64,000 nucleotides of DNA. Source: Aureimonas endophytica (lineage in GTDB: Bacteria; Pseudomonadota; Alphaproteobacteria; Rhizobiales; Rhizobiaceae). Below are positions 9,420 to 19,079 of this stretch, piece after piece. Location of the stretch: assembly GCF_014642635.1 (NCBI RefSeq), contig NZ_BMIQ01000007.1:186001-250000 (forward strand), in the 5' to 3' direction. Numbering within the stretch: the first letter of the stretch is position 1; each line of letters starts with the position of its first letter. A program made the position numbers and the translations under genes. The notes under the pieces are model-generated. The model made no database searches, was not told the origin of the DNA, and saw nothing but the letters and a program-made list of their open reading frames with translations.

Positions 9420-10139
9420 TCAAGGCGGGCCGGTGAAGGCGCTCGCCGGCACGGCGAAGAGCAGGTCCCGCCCGCCATCGTGCCCACCGGCGACCTGGAT
9501 GCCGACGAGCCGGTTCGCCTCGTCGACGAGCGGCCCGCCGGAATAGCCCTTCTCGATCCGGCAGGCGGCGACGACGACGTTGCCCGGCGCGAGGCCGAGG
9601 ACCGGGCAGGGATGGGCGACCGTCAGCGCATAGAGCCGCGACTGGCCGAAGCCGGCGGAAGCCAGCGGCGTGCCGGGCTCCGGCGCGGCCGCGACGGGGG
9701 ACAGGGGCGCGACATCCGCCGGCGCGGGCTCCGCGAGATCGAGCAGCGCCCAGTCGTCGGCGATCGTGGCAAGCGGCTGCTTCGGATCGAAGCGCGGGCC
9801 CGTCCGCACCGCCGCCGCCACCGTCTGGAAGACGAAGCGGCCCCGGTCGTAGCCGAGCACGAAATGGATCGATTCCGGGCGCATGAAATGGCCCGTCGCC
9901 TTGTTGTAGAGGCAATGGGCTGCCGTGACGGCCTGCCGGCGCGACAGAAGCACGCCGGTGCAGCGGCCATAGGCGCTGTTGTTCACCTGGCCGACCGCCG
10001 TCCAGGGTGGTCGGGAAATGTCGGTGCGCTCCAGCGGGGTCGCGGCCGGCGGTTCGGCCCGCGCCGCCGAGGCGGCGAGAAGAAGCGCGAGCGCCGTGCC
10101 GAGCGCCCTCGTCGCCCGCCTTCCGAATGTCCTTGCCAC
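9420..10139 (-). CDS. Secreted trypsin-like serine protease
   Basis: A 239-residue chymotrypsin-fold protease with a signal peptide (RALGTALALLLAASAARA, cleavage near residue 28). The catalytic triad is intact: H75 in VTAAHC, D129 in DDWALLDL and S200 in GYSGGPL. Cys60 and Cys76 can form the usual disulfide beside the active His. The GTG start at 10139 is chosen because it places the signal peptide directly at the N-terminus, with a purine-rich GGGGGCGG upstream. There is no PDZ domain, so it is not a DegP-type protease. It is convergent with the histidine kinase and divergent from the alpha-glucosidase. Confidence 0.85.
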   Translation of the reverse strand: MARTFGRRATRALGTALALLLAASAARAEPPAATPLERTDISRPPWTAVGQVNNSAYGRCTGVLLSRRQAVTAAHCLYNKATGHFMRPESIHFVLGYDRGRFVFQTVAAAVRTGPRFDPKQPLATIADDWALLDLAEPAPADVAPLSPVAAAPEPGTPLASAGFGQSRLYALTVAHPCPVLGLAPGNVVVAACRIEKGYSGGPLVDEANRLVGIQVAGGHDGGRDLLFAVPASAFTGPP

Positions 10140-10229
10140 GATCCGCCCCCGCGCCAGCTTTCCGCCGGTGCCGCCCGGCCGAGGCGCATCATAGGCCACT
10201 CTATCCAGGCTTGCACGAAAGGAACGGCC

Positions 10230-11843
10230 ATGGCCGAGATCGAATGGTGGAAGCGGGGCGTCGTCTACCAGATCTATCCGCGCTCCTTCCAGGACAGCGA
10301 CGGCGACGGCACCGGCGACCTGCCGGGCATCCATCGCCGCCTCGACTATCTCCAGGACCTCGGCATCGACGCGATCTGGATCTCGCCGGTCTACCCCTCG
10401 CCTATGGCCGATTTCGGCTATGATGTCGCCGACTATTGCGGGATCGATCCGCTCTTCGGGACGCTGGAGGATTTCGACGCGCTCGTCGCCGAGGCCCATG
10501 CCCGCGCCATGCGCGTCCTTCTCGACTTCGTGCCGAACCATACGTCCGACCGGCATCCCTGGTTTCAGGAGAGCCGGAGCGGGCGAGGGAGCGCCAGGCG
10601 CGACTGGTATCTCTGGCGCGATCCCGCCCCCGACGGCGGTCCGCCCAACAACTGGCTCAGCAATTTCGGCGGCAGCGCCTGGACCTATGACGCGGCGAGC
10701 GGCCAATATTACTATCATGCCTTCCTGAAGGAGCAGCCGGACCTCAACTGGCGCAACGAGGAGGTGCGTGCCGCGATGTTCGACGCGCTGCGCTTCTGGC
10801 TGCGGCGCGGCGTCGACGGCTTCCGCGTCGACGTGCTCTGGCATCTCATCAAGGACGCGGCCTTCCGGGACAATCCGCCGAACCCGTTCTGGCGGGACGG
10901 CATGCCGGAGATCGACCGGCTGCTGCAGGTCCATTCCACCGATCAGGCGGAGGTCCACGAGGTCGTCGCCGGGATGCGGCGTGTTCTGGCGGAGTTCGGC
11001 GCCGACCGGCTGCTGATCGGCGAGATCTACCTGCCGGTGGCGCGGCTCGTCGCCTATTACGGCAAGAACGGCGAGGGGGCGCAGCTGCCCTTCAACTTCC
11101 AGCTCATCCATGCCGCCTGGAACGCCGAAACCCTGGCGCGGCTGATCGCCGATTACGAGGCGGCGCTGCCGGAGGGCGGCTGGCCGAACTGGGTGCTCGG
11201 CAATCACGACCAGAAGCGGATCGCGGCGCGCGTCGGCGAGAAGCAGGCCCGCGTCGCGGCGATGCTGCTTCTCACCCTGCGCGGCACGCCGACCCTCTAT
11301 TACGGCGACGAAATCGGTCTCGCCCATGTCGAGGTGCCGCCGGAAGCGGTGCGCGACCCCTGGGAGAAGAACGAGCCGGGCCTCGGCTTCGGGCGCGATC
11401 CCGAGCGCACGCCGATGCAATGGGATGCCTCGCCCGGCGCCGGCTTCACGACGGGCCGGCCCTGGCTGCCGCTCTCGCCCGACCATTCGACCCGCAACGT
11501 GGCCGTGCTCGACCGCGAGCCCGGCTCGATCCTCGGTCTGGTGCGGGCGCTCCTGGCGCTGCGGCGGGCGCGTCCGGCGCTCGGGTCCGGTTCCTTCGCC
11601 GCCGTGCGGGCCGAAGGCGCGGTGCTCGCCTTCGAGCGCGGCTCGGGCGCCGATCGCCTGCTCGTCGCGCTCAATCTCGGCCACGAGACGGCGGAACTCG
11701 AGACCGGCGCCTTCGCGGGCGGCACGCTCGTCCTGTCCACCGTCCATGGCGCGGCGCCGCGCCCGGTGCCCGCCCGTCTCGCGCTGGCGCCGGACGAAGG
11801 CGCGGTGATCGCGCCCGGCGAGGCGCGCGGGACGGCCGGCTGA
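10230..11843 (+). CDS. GH13 alpha-glucosidase / oligo-1,6-glucosidase family
   Basis: A 537-residue cytoplasmic glycoside hydrolase family 13 enzyme. It starts MAEIEWWKRGVVYQIYPRSF, typical of the alpha-glucosidase/trehalose-hydrolase group. The catalytic residues are visible: nucleophile D201 (GFRVDV), acid/base E265 (LIGEIYL) and stabiliser D327 (LGNHDQ). It has no signal peptide. The start is supported by GAAAGGAAC at 10217-10225. Its stop TGA abuts the stop of the convergent transglutaminase gene, the two forming the palindrome TGATCA. Substrate could be maltose, isomaltose, sucrose or trehalose; no transporter gene is adjacent to narrow this. Confidence 0.9.
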   Translation: MAEIEWWKRGVVYQIYPRSFQDSDGDGTGDLPGIHRRLDYLQDLGIDAIWISPVYPSPMADFGYDVADYCGIDPLFGTLEDFDALVAEAHARAMRVLLDFVPNHTSDRHPWFQESRSGRGSARRDWYLWRDPAPDGGPPNNWLSNFGGSAWTYDAASGQYYYHAFLKEQPDLNWRNEEVRAAMFDALRFWLRRGVDGFRVDVLWHLIKDAAFRDNPPNPFWRDGMPEIDRLLQVHSTDQAEVHEVVAGMRRVLAEFGADRLLIGEIYLPVARLVAYYGKNGEGAQLPFNFQLIHAAWNAETLARLIADYEAALPEGGWPNWVLGNHDQKRIAARVGEKQARVAAMLLLTLRGTPTLYYGDEIGLAHVEVPPEAVRDPWEKNEPGLGFGRDPERTPMQWDASPGAGFTTGRPWLPLSPDHSTRNVAVLDREPGSILGLVRALLALRRARPALGSGSFAAVRAEGAVLAFERGSGADRLLVALNLGHETAELETGAFAGGTLVLSTVHGAAPRPVPARLALAPDEGAVIAPGEARGTAG

Positions 11844-12650
11844 TCAGACGACCTCGTCGGTCACCACCTCGAACTGCGAGAGGATGCTCGGGCCGAAGCT
11901 CGTCGACAGGGCGACGTCGGTCGCGTCGCGGCCCGTCGCCATCAGGATGCGGCCGATGCGCGGCGTGTTGTGCCGCGCGTCGAACGTATACCAGCGGCCG
12001 GACAGATAGACTTCGAACCAGGCGCTGAAATCCATCGGATAGCGCACCGGCGGAATGCCGATATCGCCGAGATAGCCGGTGCAGTAACGCGCCGGGATGT
12101 TCATGCAGCGGCAGAGCGTGATCGCCAGATGCGCGAAGTCGCGGCAGACGCCGGTGCGGTCGATATAGCCGCCATAGGCGGTGCGCTGCGAATTGGCGTT
12201 CTGATAGTTGAAGGCGATGTGATTGTGCGTCCAGTCGCAGATCGCCTGCACCCGCGCCCAGCCCGGCGGCGTATGGGCGAAGAGCGACCAGGCGAGATCG
12301 CCCAGCCGGTCCGTGTCGCAATAGCGGCTGCCGAGCAGATAGACGAGCACCTCGTCCGGCAGGTGCTGGATGTCGTGCTGCACCGCGTCCCAGGCGACGA
12401 TGTCCGGCAGGCCGGAATCGTAGATGTCGAACTGCGTGGTGATCGTGGTGCGGCCGGGCGGCGCGACGATGCGGGTGCAGGCATTGCCGAAGCTGTCGGT
12501 ATAGGCCCAGGCCTCCAGCGGCCTGTCGAAATAGAGGGTCTGGTCGGTGAGGAGATCGACGCGGCGCGACGGATGGATGTTGAGGACGAGCAGCATCGGC
12601 GTCGGCTGCACGCAATCATAGGCGAGGCTGAAACCCGCATGGATCTTCAT
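11844..12650 (-). CDS. Transglutaminase-like cysteine peptidase family protein
   Basis: A 268-residue protein with an N-terminal bacterial transglutaminase-associated beta region and a C-terminal transglutaminase-like core. The catalytic Cys lies in GVCRDFAHLAITLCR (about residue 168) and the Asp in WYTFDARHN. At the place where the family usually has a His-Ala-Trp triplet, this protein reads DFSAWFEVYL, so the canonical His is a Ser. This may be a subfamily trait, and I cannot tell whether it abolishes activity. There is no signal peptide. Proteins of this type are common in alphaproteobacteria and probably act as amidases or peptidases. Confidence 0.88.
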   Translation of the reverse strand: MKIHAGFSLAYDCVQPTPMLLVLNIHPSRRVDLLTDQTLYFDRPLEAWAYTDSFGNACTRIVAPPGRTTITTQFDIYDSGLPDIVAWDAVQHDIQHLPDEVLVYLLGSRYCDTDRLGDLAWSLFAHTPPGWARVQAICDWTHNHIAFNYQNANSQRTAYGGYIDRTGVCRDFAHLAITLCRCMNIPARYCTGYLGDIGIPPVRYPMDFSAWFEVYLSGRWYTFDARHNTPRIGRILMATGRDATDVALSTSFGPSILSQFEVVTDEVV

Positions 12651-12799
12651 CGTGACGCTCCGCCTGCTAGACTGCCTAACTTCCCATCATTTGGGAAATC
12701 TGCATAAAATTCCAGCCCTCGTCTCAAGGATAAGTTGCCTTCTTTGCCCGGCAAGCAAGGGCGGCGGCGACAAGGAATGCGAGCGGCGGGTCCGGCAGG

Positions 12800-14005
12800 T
12801 CAGACGAGGCGGGAGGAGGCCCGCAGACGTTCGGCAAGGGCGGCGACCGGCTCGGGCCGCGCCAGGAGATAGCCCTGGACCGCCTGGACTTCGAGCCGGT
12901 TCAGCACTTCGAACTCGGCTTCGGTCTCGACGCCTTCGGCGACGATGAGGCATTCGAACTGCCGGGCGAAGCCGACCAGCGCCGTCACCAGCGCGCTGCG
13001 CATCGCATCCATGTCGATCGAGCGGACGAGGCCCATGTCGATCTTCATGACGTCCGGCCGGATCGCCAGGATATGCCGCATGCTGGCGAAGCCGGCGCCG
13101 ACATCGTCGATCGCGATCCGCATGCCGGTGGCGCGCAGGCAGGCGAATTCGGCGATCAGCGGCGCGTAGTCGCGGATCTCCTCGTGCTCGGTCAGCTCCA
13201 CCGTGATCCGCTCGGTGGGCAGGCCCTCGAAGAGCGCCGCGAAGCGCGCGTCGAGAATGGTCGGCGCGGAGGCGTTGACGCCGAGCGGCAGGGGCGCGCG
13301 CGCCCAGATGTCGCGGAAACCGGCGATGGCGTTGCGGATGGCCTGAAGTTCCAGTTCGACCTTCAGCCCGACCTCGCCGGCCTCGGTGAACCATTCGTCC
13401 GGCGGCCGGCGCGGCTCGGCGGAAAAGCGCGACAGCGCCTCGGCGCCGATCGGCCGGCGATCCGCGAGCCGGAAGATCGGCTGATAGACCATGGACGGCC
13501 CGCCGCCGGCCAGCATGGCGCGCACGCGCTCGCGCTTGGCGTAGAGCGCCTCGTCGCGGCGCAGGTCGCGTTCGATGCGCAGGGCCGCGATCTCGGCGAA
13601 GCTGCGCAGCATGCCGAGGTCGCGCGGCCCCAGCGCTTCGTTCGGCCGATGGCTGAAGCAGCAGAAGGTGCCGTAGAGACTGCCGTCCGACAGGCGCAGC
13701 GGCACGCTGAGATGCGCGCCGACCGGCAGTTCGATCGTGCCGGGCAGGCGCATGGCCTCGGCCAGCCGGCCGGTATCGGGGATCAGTTCCGGCAGCCGTC
13801 CGTCCACCACGCGGATGCAGTAGCTGTCGTCGAGCGGCGTGCTCGTGTCCGCCTCGATGGGCCCGTCGGCGGAACGGCTGTCGACATGGCGGAAGATGCG
13901 CTGGCCTTCGGCGAACTGGCCGATGAAGGCCACATCCATGTCGAGATGCGTGCGAATGGTCCGCAGGATGTCCGCGATCTCGCCTAAGGGGTCCGCCTGC
14001 ACCAT
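12800..14005 (-). CDS. GAF-EAL cyclic di-GMP phosphodiesterase
   Basis: A 401-residue protein. Residues ~10-150 are a GAF sensor domain; residues ~165-395 are an EAL domain that hydrolyses c-di-GMP. Metal and substrate residues look intact: E189 in AEAL, the Asn in VNAS, ELTEHE, the Asp pair in DDVGAG (usually DDFGTG), the Lys in VMKID and EGVET. Activity is therefore expected. There are no membrane segments. With the diguanylate cyclase at 25-27.5 kb, the window carries both making and breaking activities for this messenger. Confidence 0.9.
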   Translation of the reverse strand: MVQADPLGEIADILRTIRTHLDMDVAFIGQFAEGQRIFRHVDSRSADGPIEADTSTPLDDSYCIRVVDGRLPELIPDTGRLAEAMRLPGTIELPVGAHLSVPLRLSDGSLYGTFCCFSHRPNEALGPRDLGMLRSFAEIAALRIERDLRRDEALYAKRERVRAMLAGGGPSMVYQPIFRLADRRPIGAEALSRFSAEPRRPPDEWFTEAGEVGLKVELELQAIRNAIAGFRDIWARAPLPLGVNASAPTILDARFAALFEGLPTERITVELTEHEEIRDYAPLIAEFACLRATGMRIAIDDVGAGFASMRHILAIRPDVMKIDMGLVRSIDMDAMRSALVTALVGFARQFECLIVAEGVETEAEFEVLNRLEVQAVQGYLLARPEPVAALAERLRASSRLV

Positions 14006-14485
14006 TCCTGTCCGCGCTGTCCCGACGCCGGCCTGACGCGACCGCTCTCCGGAGCTCCCTGCGACGCGTCGCGGGAGAATCAGGCTCGGCCTTGCGTCAG
14101 GCCCTTATAAACGACGGATTTTTTTCCTTCGTAAAGATGCGGAGCGGGACGGCGGACAAATTCCCTTCGGCGCCAATCGGCAATCCAGGCGCGTATCGGG
14201 ATGCGGCCTTCGCTCTGCGCCGGACCTCTACCACGGCTTGCGCCGCCTTCGTCCAAGCCGTCCTTGGGCATCGTCTCGGTTGCGCGCACCGGATGCGCGA
14301 AGCGATGTCGGCCGCCCCGCGAGCGCGGCGTTTTGTCGCGGAACTCCATCGCCGGCCATTCCTGGAAAGCCGGTCATCCCCGCCGGTTTCCGTCCCTTTC
14401 GCCGGCGTCGCGGCCGTTTCGGCCTTTTCGAATCCACGATCCTTGCATAGGTCGGGGCGACGCAACGAGGCCGAGCAACGACGCG
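14006..14485. other. Intergenic, no supported gene
   Basis: A 480-base stretch between the EAL gene and the small membrane protein. Overlapping short frames on both strands lack start signals and known motifs. Around 14112-14136 an imperfect inverted repeat, ACGACGGA and TCCTTCGT, flanks a T tract. It could be a hairpin, but its role is unclear. The stretch probably holds the promoter of the EAL gene at its left end. Confidence 0.5.
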
Positions 14486-14704
14486 ATGTCCGAGAACGAC
14501 CAATATCCGCGCCAGCAGCACGGAACCTTCACCCCGGTCGGCGTGATCCTGGTGATCGCCGTGTCCATCGTGGTGGCGCTGTTCATCTATGGGCGGACGG
14601 CGGGCGACTCCGTCCCGGCACCGACCCCTGGCGCTCCGGGGGCGGAAGCGCCGGCCAATCCCAACCAGCTCACCCCGGCTCCGGCGCCCGCCCAGGCGCC
14701 GTGA
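14486..14704 (+). CDS. Small single-pass membrane protein
   Basis: A 72-residue protein with a short polar N-terminus (MSENDQYPRQQHG), one hydrophobic segment at about residues 16-35 (VGVILVIAVSIVVALFIYG) and a Pro/Ala-rich tail ending APAPAQAP. The topology suggests an inner-membrane anchor with a flexible periplasmic tail. The ribosome binding site is weak. No family is recognised. It is convergent with the efp gene, whose stop lies 21 bases beyond. Confidence 0.6.
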   Translation: MSENDQYPRQQHGTFTPVGVILVIAVSIVVALFIYGRTAGDSVPAPTPGAPGAEAPANPNQLTPAPAPAQAP

Positions 14705-14725
14705 GCCGCGGCGAGGCGCGAAGGA

Positions 14726-15298
14726 TCAGTCCTTGGCGCGTTCCACATAGGAGCCGTCGGCCGTCATGATGACGACGCGCGTGCCGGTGGTGATGTGCGG
14801 CGGCACGGTGGTGCGCACGCCGTTCGACAGGACGGCCGGCTTGTAGGAGGAGGAGGCCGTCTGGCCCTTCGTCACCGGCTCGGTCTCGACGACCTCGAAG
14901 ACGACGCGCTGCGGCAGCTCGATCGCCAGCGGCACGCCGTTGTGCTGGGAGACCTGCACCGCCATGCCCTCGATCAGATAGGGCGCCTGATCGCCGACGA
15001 CGTCCGGCGGCACGGCGACCTGATCGAAGGATTCCGGGTTCATGAAGTGGAAGCCTTCCTCGTCGCTGTAGAGGAAGGTGTGCTCGCGATCCTCCACGAA
15101 GGCGCGTTCCACCTGCTCGGTGGTGCGATAGCGGTCGGAGACCTTCACGCCGTCGGAGATGCGGCGCATGTCGAGCTGCGTCACCGGCGTGCCCTTGCCC
15201 GGATGGATGTTCTCGGCCGACAGGATCACGTAGAGCTTGCCGTCGTCCCTTTCGACCACGTTGCCTTTGCGGAGCGAGCTGGCAATAACCTTGACCAC
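14726..15298 (-). CDS. efp: Elongation factor P
   Basis: A 190-residue translation factor that relieves ribosome stalling at consecutive prolines. The KOW-like N-domain carries K35 in HPGKGTP, the residue that EpmA beta-lysylates. Two OB domains follow, and length equals the family's. The modifying ligase gene epmA is divergent, 115 bases away, which supports lysine-type modification rather than rhamnosylation: the rhamnosylated type has Arg here. Confidence 0.96.
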   Translation of the reverse strand: MVKVIASSLRKGNVVERDDGKLYVILSAENIHPGKGTPVTQLDMRRISDGVKVSDRYRTTEQVERAFVEDREHTFLYSDEEGFHFMNPESFDQVAVPPDVVGDQAPYLIEGMAVQVSQHNGVPLAIELPQRVVFEVVETEPVTKGQTASSSYKPAVLSNGVRTTVPPHITTGTRVVIMTADGSYVERAKD

Positions 15299-15413
15299 GG
15301 GGTGAAGACCTCAAAGATGCGCCGGCTGCGGCCGGCTTGGAGCGGATTGGGCACGCCCTATCGCATCTTGCCCGCCGCCGCCAGTCGCCCCGCCTCTTCC
15401 GCGAACGGAGCCC

Positions 15414-16469
15414 ATGACCGAAGCCTCTCCCTGGTGGGCGCCGCATGTCCATGCCGACCGCCGCCCCCGCCTCATCCTGCGCAACCGCATCCGCGCCGCC
15501 TTCCGCGACTGGTTCGAGGCCGAGGATTTCGTCGAGGTGGAATGCGCCGGACTCCAGGTCTCGCCCGGCAACGAGACGCATCTTGCCGCCTTCGCGACGG
15601 AAGCGATCGGCCCGGACGGGGCGCGCCAGCCGCTCTATCTCCACACCTCGCCCGAATTTTCCTGCAAGAAGCTCCTCGCCGCCGGCGAGCGGCGGATCTT
15701 CTCGCTCGGGCCGGTCTGGCGCAATCGCGAGCGCGGCGCGCTGCACCATCCCGAATTCACCATGCTCGAATGGTATCGCGCCGAGGAGAGCTACGAGCGC
15801 CTGATGCGGGATGCCGCCGATCTTCTCGCCATCGCGGCCGAGAAGGCCGGCGCGACGCGCTTCCAGTTCCGGGGCCGCGAGGCCGATCCCTTCGCCGATC
15901 CGGAGCGGCTGACCGTCGCCGAGGCTTTCGCCCGCCATGCCGGGATCGATCTCCTGGCGAGCGTCGGCCCGGGCGGTGAGACGGATCGCGACGCGCTTCA
16001 CGCCGCCGTCGCGGCGGCCGGCATGCGCACGGCGCCCGACGACCGCTGGACCGATCTCTTCAGCCGCGTGATGGTGGAGAAGATCGAGCCGCGCCTCGGC
16101 GAGGGGCGGGCGACGATCCTTTGCGAATATCCCATCCCCGAGGCGGCGCTGGCCCGGCCGAAGCCGGGCGACGGGCGCGTCGCCGAGCGTTTCGAGCTCT
16201 ATTGCTGCGGGGTGGAACTCGCCAATGCCTTCGGGGAGCTGACGGACGCGGCCGAACAGCGCCGGCGCTTCTCGGCCGACATGGACGAGAAGGAGCGGAT
16301 CTATGGCGAGCGCTATCCGCTCGACGAGGATTTCCTCGCCGCGCTTGGCCGGATGCCGGAAGCGAGCGGGATCGCCCTAGGCTTCGACCGTCTGGTGATG
16401 CTGGCGGCCGGCGCCCGGCGCCTCGAGGATGTCCTCTGGACGCCGGTCGCCGAGGCGCCGATCAGTTGA
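15414..16469 (+). CDS. epmA: EF-P lysyl ligase
   Basis: A 351-residue truncated lysyl-tRNA-synthetase paralogue (PoxA/GenX). It has only the class II catalytic core and no anticodon-binding domain. It activates beta-lysine with ATP and attaches it to K35 of EF-P. Class II motif 2 is visible near SLGPVWRNRERG and motif 3 near GIALGFDRLVMLAAG. It is divergent from efp. The partner epmB (lysine 2,3-aminomutase), often next to epmA, is not in this window. Its last eight bases overlap the convergent DUF3597 gene. Confidence 0.93.
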   Translation: MTEASPWWAPHVHADRRPRLILRNRIRAAFRDWFEAEDFVEVECAGLQVSPGNETHLAAFATEAIGPDGARQPLYLHTSPEFSCKKLLAAGERRIFSLGPVWRNRERGALHHPEFTMLEWYRAEESYERLMRDAADLLAIAAEKAGATRFQFRGREADPFADPERLTVAEAFARHAGIDLLASVGPGGETDRDALHAAVAAAGMRTAPDDRWTDLFSRVMVEKIEPRLGEGRATILCEYPIPEAALARPKPGDGRVAERFELYCCGVELANAFGELTDAAEQRRRFSADMDEKERIYGERYPLDEDFLAALGRMPEASGIALGFDRLVMLAAGARRLEDVLWTPVAEAPIS

Positions 16470-16971
16470 TCAGGTCGGCGGGCACCTTACCGCCGTTCTC
16501 GGCGAGCTTCTGCATCAGCGCCTTGTGCAGCCAGACGTTCATCTGGGCCGAATCGTTCTTGTCGCCCGTGTAATGCAGCTCCTCCGCCAGCTCCTTGCGG
16601 GCGGCGAGGCTGCTGTCGAGATCGAGCGCCTTCATCATGTCGACGATGGAATGGCGCCAGTCGAGCGGCTGGCCGTTCTTCTTCACCGCCGCGTTCATGA
16701 TCGCCTCGACATCGACGGACCGCGCCGAAGCGCCGGAGACCTGGGCCTGGGTCTGCGGCTGGGCCTGCGGAGCGGTGCCGGCCTGGACGGGCGGCGCGCC
16801 GGAGGCGGCGGTCTGCTGCACCGTGCCGGGCGTCTGGCCAGGACCGGCCGAGGAATTGACGCCGGCCTGCGCGCCGCCGGCATGGCCGGTGCCGCCGGCC
16901 TGCGGCTGGGCCTCGGCCGCCTCCGCGTGATGGCCGAAGATGGCGTCCTTGATCTTGCCGAAGATGCTCAT
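16462..16971 (-). CDS. DUF3597 domain protein
   Basis: A 169-residue protein. It begins MSIFGKIKDAIFGHHAE, continues with a Gln/Ala/Gly-rich disordered linker (residues ~20-85) and ends in a conserved helical domain (SVDVEAIMNAAVKK, DWRHSIVDMMKALDLDSS, ELHYTGDKNDSAQMN). The domain is named DUF3597 and its function is unknown; the layout is a tail domain on a flexible arm. It overlaps the epmA 3' end tail-to-tail by eight bases. Confidence 0.85.
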   Translation of the reverse strand: MSIFGKIKDAIFGHHAEAAEAQPQAGGTGHAGGAQAGVNSSAGPGQTPGTVQQTAASGAPPVQAGTAPQAQPQTQAQVSGASARSVDVEAIMNAAVKKNGQPLDWRHSIVDMMKALDLDSSLAARKELAEELHYTGDKNDSAQMNVWLHKALMQKLAENGGKVPADLIN

Positions 16972-17061
16972 GGGAAAACCTCGCCTGTTCGGGCGGGACA
17001 GGACGGTCCCGCGATCGCTGCGGCGAGAACGGCCGAGACTCGCGACCGTTCCGTCCCGCCG

Positions 17062-17340
17062 TCAGCCCCGGCCGGTGACGACCGGCACGAGGAGGTCGCC
17101 CCAATGGCCGTTGCCGCCGTGATGGCGGGCGGTGCGGACGAGTTCGACGGAAATGCCGGCCTCGACCGCCTGCATCACCGCCTGGTTCAGCCGGTGCAGC
17201 TCGTTGGCGAGCGTGCGGATCGCCGCCTTCTGCATGGGCGTCATGACGCTGCTCTGCTCCTCGGCGCGCTCCTTGACGCGCATCGGCGGGCGCAGCGGGG
17301 CCGGGGCGTTTTCGGAGCTGCGGGTCTCGATGTCGAGCAT
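17062..17340 (-). CDS. Conserved small protein of unknown function
   Basis: A 92-residue protein starting MLDIETRSSENAPAP with an excellent AAGGAG ribosome binding site six bases upstream. A Pro-rich N-terminal third is followed by an amphipathic helical part (MQKAAIRTLANELHRLNQAVM) and a His/Gly-rich end. No membrane segment and no recognised family. It lies 90 bases upstream of the DUF3597 gene on the same strand and may share its promoter. Confidence 0.65.
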   Translation of the reverse strand: MLDIETRSSENAPAPLRPPMRVKERAEEQSSVMTPMQKAAIRTLANELHRLNQAVMQAVEAGISVELVRTARHHGGNGHWGDLLVPVVTGRG

Positions 17341-17543
17341 GGGTCTTCTCCTTTGATGAAAGGTTGTGGGGGCGCGACGGACCTCTCGGAGCAGCCGTCG
17401 GCCGATGGAGTTGCTGTCTCGCCCTTGGAAGGGGGAGAGGGTGGCGGAGCATCCGGCCGCCGCCGCGCCGTTCGACGCTTTCGAACCTGACTCTACGTCG
17501 GTCTCTCTCCCCGAAAGGAGGATCAGGCTTGTCTCTGCCGGAT

Positions 17544-17572
17544 CGGCCTTTCGAAGCCTGTCGAAAGGGCCG
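17544..17572 (-). terminator. Hairpin beyond aceA, possible terminator
   Basis: CGGCCTTTCGA pairs with TCGAAAGGGCCG (one bulged G) around a six-base loop. It lies about ten bases past the aceA stop in the aceA reading direction. No T tract follows, so it is only a candidate. Confidence 0.35.
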
Positions 17573-17581
17573 ACATCCGTC

Positions 17582-18871
<1,290 letters not shown>

Positions 18872-18984
18872 CGCGGCGGGTCCCGGCTGTCGGCGCCGCC
18901 CTTCCCGGTGGCGCCCTCTGTCCGACATTTTTACAAATCCGACGGCAAAGACGAGGAATTCGGCTCGATCCTGAGGCTAGATTA

Positions 18985-19041
18985 GTGCAAACTTGTGCGG
19001 GCCGCGACCGCACGAACTTGTCAATCTGTCACGATTTGACA
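18985..19041. promoter_or_regulatory. Candidate operator region between aceA and its regulator
   Basis: The 208-base divergent gap holds two AACTTG direct repeats, GCAAACTTGTGC (18987-18998) and GCACGAACTTGTC (19010-19022). It also has an inverted repeat TGTCAA (19019-19024) / TTGACA (19036-19041). The GCAAACTT core resembles, on the other strand, the AAGTTTGC element known for RamB. Binding by the adjacent regulator is inference. TTGACA could also serve as a -35 element. Confidence 0.4.
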
Positions 19042-19079
19042 GGATGCGGCGTGGCGAGGCTTGTCATGGATCGTGACCG

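Noticed and set aside
10140-11747. Upstream extension of the protease reading frame on the minus strand
   Set aside because: It is antisense to the GH13 gene. The signal peptide right after the GTG at 10139 fixes the true start.
14006-14485. Small coding genes in the gap before 14486
   Set aside because: Competing frames on both strands have no ribosome binding site and no recognisable motif.
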